DNA from: a virus
IMG/VR virus record: IMGVR_UViG_3300045107_000189
Location: 1 to 52,491 of that record
Direction: 5' to 3' (one strand)
Length of the DNA stretch: 52,491 nt
Shown here: in pieces, positions 30,471 through 36,798 of the stretch
Layout of the letters: each line of letters starts with the position of its first letter
How positions within the stretch are numbered: the stretch's first letter is position 1
Position numbers and translations under genes: made by a program
The notes under the pieces: model-generated
What the model saw: only the letters and a program-made list of their open reading frames with translations
Database searches by the model: none
What the model was told of the DNA's origin: nothing

Positions 30471-30958
30471 GCGAGGAGTCTGTACCGCTGGCCGAGTACT
30501 GCACAGCGATTGGCACAGTTCTGCACAACGCGACGACCGCGGAGTTCTTCCTGTTCGCCGCATTCTGGCGCCTCGCTGGCTGCAACGTGCACATCGCTCG
30601 AGCGATCTTCTTCGCTTCGGAGTCGCTCCACGCGAAGCGGCACTTGCTCCATCGTCTTTGCACCGTCGTGGGAGACGACGAGGACAGAGCGATCATCGAC
30701 GATATCGCGAAACACGTTCAGCGCGCGAACAACTTGCGCAGCGACGTTGCTCACGCCATCCGAACCGCTGGAGAAGACCCGGACGGTCCATCCACGCGGT
30801 CCAACGCACGCCAACTTGAACAGCCACACCGGCCAATCACTCGTGCCTACTTGGGCTCTCTCGTCGATGGCACGGCCGACGCCGGCTTCCGGGCGTCACA
30901 GGCTTGGGAACGCCTCTGCAAGAAGCGCGGCTTATCCCCAGGGTTGCCGAGCTTCTAG
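30467..30958 (+). CDS. Protein with HEPN-like R-x4-H motif, coupled to the PEP-CTERM gene (163 aa)
   Basis: ATG at 30467 overlaps the PEP-CTERM stop (ATGA), so translation is coupled. The protein is helical: L-H-N-A-T-T-A-E-F-F-L-F-A-A-F-W-R-L-A-G near residue 20, H-A-K-R-H-L-L-H-R-L, and N-N-L-R-S-D-V-A-H-A-I at residues 88-98, giving R91-x4-H96. That motif within a helical bundle recalls HEPN RNases, common in toxin and phage-defence systems, but other helical families share it. No signal peptide. The pairing with an exported protein is unusual. Function unproven. Confidence 0.6.
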   Translation: MSEESVPLAEYCTAIGTVLHNATTAEFFLFAAFWRLAGCNVHIARAIFFASESLHAKRHLLHRLCTVVGDDEDRAIIDDIAKHVQRANNLRSDVAHAIRTAGEDPDGPSTRSNARQLEQPHRPITRAYLGSLVDGTADAGFRASQAWERLCKKRGLSPGLPSF

Positions 30959-30983
30959 CGCGAAGCTTCAGCGCGAAGAAAGC

Positions 30984-31003
30984 GCGCGGGCTCGCGCCCG
31001 CGC
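30984..31003. terminator. GC hairpin after the moron operon
   Basis: GCGCGGGC (30984-30991) and GCCCGCGC (30996-31003) are perfect arms around a 4-nt loop, 26 bp after the stop of the R-x4-H gene and before the leftward operon's last gene. No T run follows on either strand, so termination would be weak; it may end the convergent transcripts. Confidence 0.45.
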
Positions 31004-31051
31004 TGAGGTAGGCGCGGCGCGCTAGGGAAGCGCGGCGCTGCCGTAGAACGG

Positions 31052-31219
31052 TCAGGGGCCCCGTAGCGCCGGGCGCGCCGCGCACGCGGCCGCGCGGCGG
31101 AGGTTCTCCGCGCGCAGGCCGCGATAGTCGCCGGGTGGGTACACGGGGCGCAGCAACTCGCGAAGGATCGCCTGCGCGGCCTCGCTCGACGGCGAGCGGA
31201 CGTGGGGCAGACGAATCAC
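31052..31219 (-). CDS. Small hypothetical protein (55 aa)
   Basis: GTG at 31219 follows GGAG by 5 nt. The product starts MIRLPHVRSPSSEAAQAILR, basic, with P-V-Y-P-P-G-D-Y-R-G-L-R-A-E-N-L. It is preceded by a terminator-like stem that abuts its ribosome site. It is the last gene of the early leftward operon before the moron. No family is recognised. Confidence 0.5.
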   Translation of the reverse strand: MIRLPHVRSPSSEAAQAILRELLRPVYPPGDYRGLRAENLRRAAACAARPALRGP

Positions 31220-31230
31220 ATGCGCGCTCC

Positions 31231-31260
31231 AGAAACGACGACGCCGGCGCGGGGCCGGCG
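31231..31260 (-). terminator. Intrinsic-terminator-like stem upstream of the 55-aa gene
   Basis: On the minus strand CGCCGGC-CCCGC-GCCGGCG (31260-31242) is followed by TCGTCGTTTCT and then GGAG of the next gene. Stem plus T-rich tail fits an intrinsic terminator for the PR-type early operon at the Q-gene end. The junction TTTCTGGAG is identical to the one upstream of the tail tube gene. Confidence 0.6.
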
Positions 31261-31355
31261 TGCGTGGACACGAAGACGAGCTTGCCTGTGATCGCGACTC
31301 TAAGGGCTTCGCAACGGGGCTGCACGACAAGAATCCTCAGGATTCCTCGGGCGAG

Positions 31356-31778
31356 TTATCCGTAGGATTCTTCGGCCGCGGAGCCGGCCCGCAGCAGCCC
31401 TTTCAGGTGACCGCGCGCCTCGGCAAGCGTCTCGCGGAACCGTGCCTCCGACCAGCGCACGGCGTCGAGCTTCGGCTGGATCTTCCCGGGCACGACGTAC
31501 CAGAGGTCGATCGCGACGCGCTCGGGCTCGTCGAGAGACTTGAAGGCCAGATTCACCTCGAGGAGCGAGCCGGGGTAGACCTCGGGGAAGTGCTGGCCGC
31601 CGCGCGACCCGCCCCCGGCCGCGACGCGCAGCTCCTTCACCACGCCCAGCGTGCTGACCATTCGGCCGAGGTAGTCGTCCGGCAGCTTCGGGTGCGCGAA
31701 GCCCATGACCTCGCGCCGCACTCGCGCCCACGGCTCGAGCAGCCCATCCAAGGAATGCTGGCGACGACGTCGGCTCAC
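31356..31778 (-). CDS. Protein in the Q (late regulator) position (140 aa)
   Basis: GTG at 31778 overlaps the DUF1064 stop. The product has a basic start (S-R-R-R-R-Q-H-S-L), a glycine-rich loop (A-A-G-G-G-S-R-G-G-Q-H-F), and helical segments (L-V-N-L-A-F-K-S-L-D-E-P-E-R-V-A-I like, W-S-E-A-R-F-R-E-T-L-A-E-A-R-G-H-L-K). It is the last large gene before a terminator-like stem and the virion genes, where lambda has antiterminator Q. Its pattern of an E-R-x-A-I-D-L-x-Y helix followed by a C-terminal helix suits ArpU/RinA/Q-type late regulators, but family is not certain. Confidence 0.5.
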   Translation of the reverse strand: MSRRRRQHSLDGLLEPWARVRREVMGFAHPKLPDDYLGRMVSTLGVVKELRVAAGGGSRGGQHFPEVYPGSLLEVNLAFKSLDEPERVAIDLWYVVPGKIQPKLDAVRWSEARFRETLAEARGHLKGLLRAGSAAEESYG

Positions 31779-32212
31779 CTCAGGTCCTCTCGCGTCAGAA
31801 GGTGGATTTCGATGCCGTAGAGGCGCTCGACGGTCGCGATCTTCGTGCGCGACGTGTCGGTCAGCACGCCCTTCACGTCCTCCCATCGGATAGTCCAGTC
31901 GAGCTGGCACACGCCGAAGTCGACGACGTATCGCACGCGCGGTGCGATCCAGAACGGCACCTGGCGGAGGACGTAGCGGATCTGGCCGGCCGCCTGGAGC
32001 AGCTGCAGCTGCCCGTAGCGGCGCGCCTCGAGCTTCGAGTCGAAACGCCATCCGTCGACGATGATGGCCTTCGCGGAGTACTTCGATGTCGCGCGCGAGC
32101 CCGCCGCCTCGGGCATCAGGGAGCGCCGCGGCGGCTCGGCCGCGAGTTTCTGCCGGATCTGCTGCACCATCGCAGGCGGGAGATCCGCGAGGCTCGCGCC
32201 GCGGCGGCTCAC
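31775..32212 (-). CDS. DUF1064-family nuclease, PD-(D/E)XK type (145 aa)
   Basis: The core reads D-S-K-L-E-A-R-R-Y-G-Q-L-Q-L-L (near 60), then Y-V-V-D-F-G-V-C and W-E-D-V-K-G-V-L-T-D-T-S-R-T-K. E, D and E-x-K are spaced as in PD-(D/E)XK nucleases of DUF1064, which are found among phage replication genes and proposed to resolve branched DNA (a RusA-like job). GTG start overlaps the upstream stop. It lies between replication-type genes and the Q position, as expected. Confidence 0.8.
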   Translation of the reverse strand: MSRRGASLADLPPAMVQQIRQKLAAEPPRRSLMPEAAGSRATSKYSAKAIIVDGWRFDSKLEARRYGQLQLLQAAGQIRYVLRQVPFWIAPRVRYVVDFGVCQLDWTIRWEDVKGVLTDTSRTKIATVERLYGIEIHLLTREDLR

Positions 32213-32445
32213 AGGAGGACCGCCTGCTCGCCGCGCGCAGCGTTCGCACTCTCGCTCCGCGCATCGCGATCCGCGCGCACGCGTGCCTCGTGGAACGTTC
32301 CGTAGCCGTCCAGCATCTCCGCGCGGCCGCGGCCCTCGCGCTTCCGCCAGGCTTCGTAGCGCACAGGCACGCCGTCCCGGTGGATGATCACCACGGTGTG
32401 CGCGCCGCCGTCCCACCAGTAGGCGTTGACCTGCGTCCACGTCAC
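32209..32445 (-). CDS. Small hypothetical protein (78 aa)
   Basis: GTG at 32445 overlaps the upstream stop (GTGA). The product has an N-terminal W-T-Q-V-N-A-Y-W-W-D-G-G-A-H-T-V-V-I-I-H and then R-Y-E-A-W-R-K-R-E-G-R-G-R-A. The C-terminus is charged. It is part of the chain of overlapping genes downstream of the initiator-like gene. No family is recognised. Confidence 0.55.
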   Translation of the reverse strand: MTWTQVNAYWWDGGAHTVVIIHRDGVPVRYEAWRKREGRGRAEMLDGYGTFHEARVRADRDARSESANAARGEQAVLL

Positions 32446-32618
32446 GGCTCGGACCAGAGGGAGACCAGGAGGATCACGATCACCGCGAGCGTGACGAGGT
32501 CGCCATTCGACGTCGCCGGTGGCCGCGCGCGCGGGTAGCGGTTCTCGGTCAGGAAGCTGAGCGCGCCGATCGCGCAGGCGCCGAGAATCAGCGTGAGGAT
32601 CCACCGGATCTCCATCAT
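32442..32618 (-). CDS. Small membrane protein (58 aa)
   Basis: The product has two hydrophobic helices: W-I-L-T-L-I-L-G-A-C-A-I-G-A-L-S-F-L (5-22) and V-T-L-A-V-I-V-I-L-L-V-S-L-W (41-54), linked by a charged loop (E-N-R-Y-P-R-A-R-P). Overlapping starts and stops on both sides support it. A membrane protein inside the replication operon may act in superinfection exclusion, which is speculation. Confidence 0.58.
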   Translation of the reverse strand: MMEIRWILTLILGACAIGALSFLTENRYPRARPPATSNGDLVTLAVIVILLVSLWSEP

Positions 32619-33316
32619 TCGACCGGCTCCTGCAGCTCGTCCAGCGTCGCTCTGCGCCCTTCCTCGTCGAGGACCACGGAACGGTACATCCCGAACGCAT
32701 CGCGGACGGTGAGGGTCCAGGTGCGGCGTACGCGCGCGAGTGGCTGCCCCTCGATGAGATCGCCGCCTGGCTGAAGCACGAACGACGGCTCGTCCGGCGC
32801 GGTGCCGGTGGACGGCGCGGCGTCGCGGGTCTCGTCGAGGAAGGCGTCCGAGTGCGGGGCGGGCGGCGCGAGCTCCGCGGCCGCCTTCCGGTGCTTCGCC
32901 GCGGCGATGCGCTTCCCGCAGCACACGCGGCAGACGGTCTTTCGTCCGCCGCTCGCGGTGCGCGGGAACTCGTGCATCGGGAGATCGCGCTCGCAGTCGA
33001 CGCACACCTGCGTGTCGTGCGGGATCTCGGCGCTCGCGGGCGCGGGCTCGTCTGAGGGCGCTGCGGCAGCCGCGCTCGCCGGCGCGCGCGGAGGTGGTGG
33101 CGCCGGCGGCTCCCGCAGCGGCGTGATGACGCCGGCGGCCAGCCGCCACACGCCCTCGGCGACGAGTACGCGGCCGCTGCGCTTCAGCTCGACGAGCTTC
33201 ACGCGGATCGCGTCGAGGGCGATGCGCGGGCCGAACTCGAGCTGCAGATCCGTCTCCGTCATCGGCTCGCGCGAGAGTGCCGCGAGGATGCGATCTGCGA
33301 GCGTCGGCGCGCTCAC
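32615..33316 (-). CDS. Winged-helix plus zinc-finger protein (233 aa)
   Basis: Residues 1-60 look like a winged helix (L-A-D-R-I-L-A-A-L-S-R-E-P-M-T-E-T-D-L-Q-L, V-E-L-K-R-S-G-R-V-L-V). A proline/alanine linker follows. Then comes a four-cysteine finger (C-V-D-C-E-R-D-L-P-M-H-E-F and C-R-V-C-C-G-K-R, about 115-150), and a C-terminal domain (W-T-L-T-V-R-D-A-F-G-M-Y). The combination suggests a DNA-binding accessory or regulatory protein for replication. It directly follows two genes downstream of the initiator-like gene. Family not recognised. Confidence 0.6.
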   Translation of the reverse strand: MSAPTLADRILAALSREPMTETDLQLEFGPRIALDAIRVKLVELKRSGRVLVAEGVWRLAAGVITPLREPPAPPPPRAPASAAAAAPSDEPAPASAEIPHDTQVCVDCERDLPMHEFPRTASGGRKTVCRVCCGKRIAAAKHRKAAAELAPPAPHSDAFLDETRDAAPSTGTAPDEPSFVLQPGGDLIEGQPLARVRRTWTLTVRDAFGMYRSVVLDEEGRRATLDELQEPVE

Positions 33317-33717
33317 GGCGCCACCCAGCGCGGCTTGGGCGACAGGTTCGTGCGGCCGACGCCGAAGTCGCGCGTGCCGTCCGCGCGCAGCGCGTGCGCG
33401 AGCCACCCGCGGTTCGCGGCGTAGCGCAGGGCCGCGCCCCATGCGCGCGGCTCCTGCGGCTTCAGCTCGAGCGGCGCGACCGCGACCGCATCCTCGACGA
33501 GGAACGGCGCACCGTTTGCCGTCTCGCGCCCGAAGCGGCGCAGGAACTCGGCCGCCAGGTGCGTCCACTCGCCGAGCGACCGCTCCGCGCGCTCGCCGGC
33601 GCGCAGGATGGCCGCGTCACGACGATCGGCCGCGGCTTCCGAGCGCGGCCGCTTCGGCTTCGTCGGCGCCGACGTGCGGCCGACGCTCAGCCAGTCCACT
33701 TGGCCTTCGCTGCTCAC
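33313..33717 (-). CDS. Replication-operon protein (134 aa)
   Basis: GTG at 33717 overlaps the initiator-like stop (GTGA). The centre has R-D-A-A-I-L-R-A-G-E-R-A-E-R-S-L-G-E-W and P-R-A-W-G-A-A-L-R-Y-A-A-N-R-G-W-L, a small winged-helix-like pattern found in phage hypothetical proteins next to replication genes. It lies where lambda has P, but it is too short and lacks a helicase-loader signature. Function unknown. Confidence 0.55.
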   Translation of the reverse strand: MSSEGQVDWLSVGRTSAPTKPKRPRSEAAADRRDAAILRAGERAERSLGEWTHLAAEFLRRFGRETANGAPFLVEDAVAVAPLELKPQEPRAWGAALRYAANRGWLAHALRADGTRDFGVGRTNLSPKPRWVAP

Positions 33718-34472
33718 GACGCCTCCTTCGCGGCGACGGTCGACGCCGCGCCCTTCACGCGCTGCTCCTCGCGCCACAGCCGGTACGCGGTGCGGTACGA
33801 GGTCGGGGTCTCGATGCGGTTCGGGGCGCGGAATCCGGCCGCGACGTACTCAGCTTCGAGGTCGGCGAGTTCGGCGCGGCGCTGCTCGCGCAGCTTTGCC
33901 TTCGCCTCCGGGTCGTCCGGCCTCTTCCACGCGCTCTCGCGCGCGCTCTCCCGGATTTCTTCTGGATTTCTTAAGAAGGATTGGGGGGCACCATGCCCCC
34001 GGGTCTCTGGACACGATGCCCCCGGGGAGGAGGACTCCGTGCCCCCGGGGTGGGGGCACGATGCCCCCGGTGTGGACGACTCGCGCACAAGGTTGTCCAC
34101 AGCCTGCGCCGGGGGCACGGTGCCCCCACCCGGGGACACCATGCCCCCACCCCCGCGCCCTCCCCGCCTGCCCTTGTGCGGCGCCTCGTATCCGTGCTCC
34201 GACAGCCACCGCGGCGAGATTCGGTACGCGGTGCCGAGGTACGGTGGCGGCGCGATCCCGGTGACCTCGAGGAACCCGAGCTGCTCGAGCGCGCGCACCT
34301 GCCGCCGCGCCGTGCGCTCGTCGCGGCGGATCTTCTGCGCGATGGTCGTCATGGACGCGTAGATGCCCGCGCCGTCGTCGTTCGCGTAGTCGCTCATCGC
34401 GAGCGCCGGCAGCAGCAAGTGGTCCTCGCCGTCGAAGCGGTCCCACACGAACGACATCACGTAGATCGACAC
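33714..34472 (-). CDS. Winged-helix replication initiator-like protein (lambda O role), 252 aa
   Basis: GTG at 34472 gives MSIYVMSFVWDRFDGEDHLL then L-A-L-(A)-M-S-D-Y-A-N-D-D-G-A-G-I-Y-A-S-M-T-T-I-A-Q-K-I-R-R-D-E-R-T-A-R-R-Q-V-R-A-L-E-Q-L-G. This is the helix-turn-helix domain of phage replication proteins with O/DnaD-like roles. The middle is a low-complexity G/P-rich linker (G-R-R-G-G-R-G-G-G-G-M-V-S-P-G-G-G-T-V) whose DNA holds regular iterons. The C-terminal half is basic and helical. GTG at 34580 is a longer, less likely start. It would bind the origin within its own gene. Confidence 0.68.
   Translation of the reverse strand: MSIYVMSFVWDRFDGEDHLLLPALAMSDYANDDGAGIYASMTTIAQKIRRDERTARRQVRALEQLGFLEVTGIAPPPYLGTAYRISPRWLSEHGYEAPHKGRRGGRGGGGMVSPGGGTVPPAQAVDNLVRESSTPGASCPHPGGTESSSPGASCPETRGHGAPQSFLRNPEEIRESARESAWKRPDDPEAKAKLREQRRAELADLEAEYVAAGFRAPNRIETPTSYRTAYRLWREEQRVKGAASTVAAKEAS
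33955..34148. other. Predicted replication origin: iterons, DnaA-like box and AT-rich segment
   Basis: TGCCCCC, usually within CACNATGCCCCCGGGG, begins at 33994, 34017, 34040, 34062, 34121 and 34142: spacings 23, 23, 22, a 59-bp gap, then 21. Three copies are preceded by GGGGGCA three bases away, giving inverted repeats. The gap contains TTGTCCACA (34093-34101), one base from the DnaA box TTATCCACA. Beside the iterons, 33955-33982 is strikingly AT-rich (GGATTTCTTCTGGATTTCTT) in very GC-rich DNA. Lambda places iterons and an AT-rich unwinding segment inside its O gene the same way. Confidence 0.68.
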
Positions 34473-34606
34473 GTCGACTCGTCCTCGAAGGATCGAGACC
34501 GTCCGTGGTGCCTCTGCCCCGCCCCGCATCCATGCAGGGTCGTTATGTGAATCGCGCCGTGTCGGTTGCCCGCCCGTCACGGCACGAGCGGTAGTGCCCA
34601 GCCGTT

Positions 34607-34813
34607 TCAGCCAGGCGATCGATGAACGCGGTCAGCCGGCGTCGCGTCGACGACGAGATCCATCGGATCGCTCGGCGCGGCCGCCTTCGCATCCACGACG
34701 ACCGTTCCGCAGTCGTCATCGAAAAGCAGCGCGCCTGGGACGTGCAGACGGAAGCCCGGCGGCACGCGGTGCAGGCCGGGTCTGATGCGGTAGAGGCGCG
34801 CCGCAGCCGTCAT
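34607..34813 (-). CDS. Small hypothetical protein (68 aa)
   Basis: ATG at 34813 overlaps the upstream stop (ATGA). The product MTAAARLYRIRPGLHRVPPG has a beta-like core (F-R-L-H-V-P-G-A-L-L-F-D-D-D-C-G-T-V-V-V-D-A). Between its stop and the initiator-like start are 134 bp without a confident gene. Function unknown. Confidence 0.5.
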   Translation of the reverse strand: MTAAARLYRIRPGLHRVPPGFRLHVPGALLFDDDCGTVVVDAKAAAPSDPMDLVVDATPADRVHRSPG

Positions 34814-35031
34814 CGCGCCGCCTCGTCCACGAGCGACAGCAGCAGTTGCTCACGCAGCTGCGCGAACTCATCGCGCGCGGCGCGGCGCGCCAGCTCATCG
34901 CGCGCGGCGCGGCGCGCCAGCTCTTCGATCGCGTGCACGAGCCGCGGCGCGGCCGCGGGCCCGATCTCCACGCGGAGCGCATCGAGCAGCTTCGAACGCG
35001 CGTAGAAGATCGGCGGCAGGACGTCGCTCAC
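34810..35031 (-). CDS. Small charged helical protein with internal duplication (73 aa)
   Basis: GTG at 35031 overlaps the CII-like stop. The protein is mostly helical and has two exact copies of E-L-A-R-R-A-A-R-D, encoded by an exact 27-bp tandem repeat. Lower-complexity helices of this kind often form coiled coils. It sits between the CII-like gene and the initiator-like gene. No family is recognised. Confidence 0.52.
   Translation of the reverse strand: MSDVLPPIFYARSKLLDALRVEIGPAAAPRLVHAIEELARRAARDELARRAARDEFAQLREQLLLSLVDEAAR
34867..34920 (-). repeat. 27-bp perfect tandem duplication, in frame
   Basis: Units 34867-34893 and 34894-34920 are identical (each starts CTCATCGCGCGCGG on the plus strand). 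The unit length is a multiple of three and adds nine residues. It may be a recent slippage event and a site of length variation. Confidence 0.9.
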
Positions 35032-35486
35032 CGGTGCGTCTCCTGCACGAAGCGCTTGATGATCTCGTTCTCACGACGAGACTCCGCCAGCTCGGCGCGC
35101 AACGCCGCGACCTGCCGCTCGAGCGTCGAAAGCTTCGGGGTGAGTTCGAAACCTGCGCGGTCCGCGAGCCACATCAGCGGAACGTGGTTGCCGCACAGCT
35201 GCATCAGCGGCTCAAGCTTCTCGGGCGGGAACGATGCCTGCCCATTGCGCATCCGCGACCAGTTGCCCTTGTCGATCCCCAGCGGGCCGTAGATCTCGCT
35301 GTCGACGAGCCCCGAAAGGTTCGCGCAGAGATTGATCGCCGCGACCATGGACGGCTGCAGCCGTACCGAGTTCTCGTCGACGACGCCGGGCGCGGCGCGC
35401 CGTGCGATTCGCAACTCCAGCTGCTCAACGCCCGACAACGAAGTTGTCTCGTGTTGTAGGCCCGATTTCGCACCTGATGCGGCCAT
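35028..35486 (-). CDS. CII-like phage regulator (152 aa)
   Basis: ATG at 35486. The core (A-I-N-L-C-A-N-L-S-G-L-V-D-S-E-I-Y-G-P-L-G-I-D-K-G-N-W-S-R-M-R-N-G-Q-A-S-F-P-P-E-K-L) is a helix-turn-helix typical of CII/Cro-like proteins in proteobacterial prophages that read W-S-R-I-x-x-G-x-A-x-F-P. The C-terminus is a coiled coil (L-S-T-L-E-R-Q-V-A-A-L-R-A-E-L-A), as expected for a tetramer. It follows cro by 22 bp, the lambda order. It would be a transcription activator or second regulator; target not identified. Confidence 0.72.
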   Translation of the reverse strand: MAASGAKSGLQHETTSLSGVEQLELRIARRAAPGVVDENSVRLQPSMVAAINLCANLSGLVDSEIYGPLGIDKGNWSRMRNGQASFPPEKLEPLMQLCGNHVPLMWLADRAGFELTPKLSTLERQVAALRAELAESRRENEIIKRFVQETHR

Positions 35487-35508
35487 GGGTACTGCTCGGT
35501 TCGGTGGG

Positions 35509-35694
35509 TCAGGCGATGGCTTGGTCGCGGAAGTACCGCGCAAGCTTCTCGACCGTGTCGACGCGCGGCGCGGGCGTCTGCCCACTCGCTATGCGCTGCA
35601 CGGTGCTGAAGGGCACGCCAGATCCGCGGGCGACGGCGTACAGGCTCTGCGCCTTGGACTGCAGTTGCGCGCGGACAAACTCGAAGTCGCTCAT
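35509..35694 (-). CDS. Cro-like helix-turn-helix regulator (61 aa)
   Basis: The product MSDFEFVRAQLQSKAQSLYA continues with V-A-R-G-S-G-V-P-F-S-T-V-Q-R-I-A-S-G-Q-T-P-A-P, an HTH_3 fold in which S-T-V-Q-R-I is the recognition helix. ATG at 35694 is only about 7 nt after the predicted PR -10 hexamer, so the mRNA may be leaderless even though GGGGG sits upstream. It faces the repressor gene across shared operators and is the first gene of the leftward early operon. The repressor's helix (S-T-V-Q-R-I-L-A-G) matches closely, so both should bind the same operators. Confidence 0.8.
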   Translation of the reverse strand: MSDFEFVRAQLQSKAQSLYAVARGSGVPFSTVQRIASGQTPAPRVDTVEKLARYFRDQAIA

Positions 35695-35701
35695 GCCCCC
35701 A

Positions 35702-35743
35702 ATATTGCACCCATGTATGGGTACACGCAACCCACCTTTGGTG
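35702..35743 (-). promoter_or_regulatory. PR-type early promoter with two operators
   Basis: On the minus strand, -35 TTGCGT (35730-35725), a 17-bp spacer and -10 CAATAT (35707-35702) drive cro. Operator ACCCATACATGGGT (35722-35709) sits in the spacer, 2 bp after the -35. A second, imperfect operator CACCAAAGGTGGGT (35743-35730) ends on the first base of the -35. Start-to-start distance is 21 bp. The PL-type promoter at 36811 has the same geometry. Confidence 0.75.
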
Positions 35744-35769
35744 ACAGCGGCGCCCTACGCTCTTCAGCC

Positions 35770-36156
35770 ATGGGGCGAGGCAAAGGCACGGGCAAGGGCG
35801 GCAACAAGCCCAAGGGCACGACGAAGCTCGTCCAGCCCCACGCTCGCGAGCTGCGTATGACGCTCGCGCAGAACCTGCGGGCCGCGATCGACGCGGAATG
35901 GCCGCCCAAGCCCAGCCAGCCCGAGAACTCGGACGGTATCGCCCGCCTTGCGGCCGGCGCCGGGTGCTCCGTGTCGACCGTCCAACGCATACTCGCGGGC
36001 GAGGTATCGCCGCGGGTCGACCAGATTGCAGATTTTGCGGCTGCCTTGGGTGTGCGCCCGATGCAGCTGCTGGACCGTCGATTCAACGCACAGGGTCGTG
36101 AGAGCCGAGATTCGGAAGTCGACCCGGGGAGAATGCTTCAGCGACCGCGAGGTTGA
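35770..36156 (+). CDS. Prophage repressor, short CI-like HTH protein (128 aa)
   Basis: ATG at 35770. A basic glycine-rich N-terminus (G-R-G-K-G-T-G-K-G-G-N-K-P-K-G) is followed by A-R-L-A-A-G-A-G-C-S-V-S-T-V-Q-R-I-L-A-G-E-V-S-P-R-V-D-Q-I-A-D-F (about 60-95), an HTH_3 domain nearly matching cro in the recognition helix. It lacks the S24 (LexA-like) self-cleavage domain of classic CI. Induction must therefore work by another route. It is divergent from cro and shares its operators, the expected lysogeny repressor position. Only weak -10/-35 elements precede it. Confidence 0.75.
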   Translation: MGRGKGTGKGGNKPKGTTKLVQPHARELRMTLAQNLRAAIDAEWPPKPSQPENSDGIARLAAGAGCSVSTVQRILAGEVSPRVDQIADFAAALGVRPMQLLDRRFNAQGRESRDSEVDPGRMLQRPRG

Positions 36157-36160
36157 TCGG

Positions 36161-36190
36161 TTGCTCTCCCGGTCCACACGCGGGCATAAG
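36161..36190 (+). promoter_or_regulatory. Candidate promoter for the secreted moron
   Basis: TTGCTC (36161-36166) and CATAAG (36185-36190) are spaced 18 bp in the 72-bp gap between repressor stop and the next start. The match is modest. If real, the secreted protein would be made from the lysogen independent of repressor read-through. Confidence 0.3.
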
Positions 36191-36228
36191 TACTCAGGTT
36201 CGCCCCTAACGAACGAGAGGCCGATCGC

Positions 36229-36798
36229 ATGAGACCTGCCGTGCTGACATGCGTAGCGCTCGCCATAGCGCCGGTGTCCCCCGCGCGTGCGGCAGAAGAA
36301 CTCGGGCCGCTGCAAAGCGCGGTGTTCGAGCGTCCTGGCACGCCCCGCGAGATCGCCACCGCAGCGCGCGCGTGCGCCATCAAGCACCTGCGGAATGACG
36401 CTTTCCAGATTCGCGACTCGTCGCGCGTTGGGTTCATGAGCCCGCCAGGCTCGACCGCGGGCGACGCAAACACGATCCCAGGCGGAGAAGTCGTGACAAC
36501 GTTCGACCCTGACGCCGGGCTGGTCGTCGCGCAGAGCCGCATCACTCGCTCCGCGCTCTTCGGCAAGGAGAGCGTGCAAAGCACGGTGACGATCGAGGCT
36601 AAGGACGGGCGCTTCCGCATCACGCACTCGAGCATCGGCAGCGCGGCAGCGGACACGGGCTACGCAGCGAACAGCGGATACCACCCGGTGTACATCCAGG
36701 CCATGAGCGGGCACGCGAAGATCCGCGCGGCGCTCGAAGCGCTGACCGAGAAAATCGCGGCGTGCGTGCGGGACGCGCCGGCCTCGGACGACTGGTGA
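36229..36798 (+). CDS. Secreted protein of unknown function (189 aa), moron
   Basis: ATG at 36229 after GAGAGG. A Sec signal (V-L-T-C-V-A-L-A-I-A-P-V-S-P-A-R-A then A-E-E) is followed by a compact domain: A-A-R-A-C-A-I-K-H-L-R-N-D-A-F-Q-I-R-D-S-S-R, I-T-R-S-A-L-F-G-K-E-S-V-Q-S-T-V-T-I-E-A-K-D-G-R-F-R-I-T. The C-terminal L-T-E-K-I-A-A-C-V pairs with the earlier cysteine. This layout resembles DUF4468-type periplasmic domains. It is placed just downstream of the repressor, where lysogenic-conversion genes are common. Probable periplasmic protein. Confidence 0.72.
   Translation: MRPAVLTCVALAIAPVSPARAAEELGPLQSAVFERPGTPREIATAARACAIKHLRNDAFQIRDSSRVGFMSPPGSTAGDANTIPGGEVVTTFDPDAGLVVAQSRITRSALFGKESVQSTVTIEAKDGRFRITHSSIGSAAADTGYAANSGYHPVYIQAMSGHAKIRAALEALTEKIAACVRDAPASDDW

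Noticed and set aside
36198-36214. Small hairpin (GTTCG/CGAAC) before the secreted-protein gene
   Set aside because: Five-base arms are expected by chance and there is no supporting T run.
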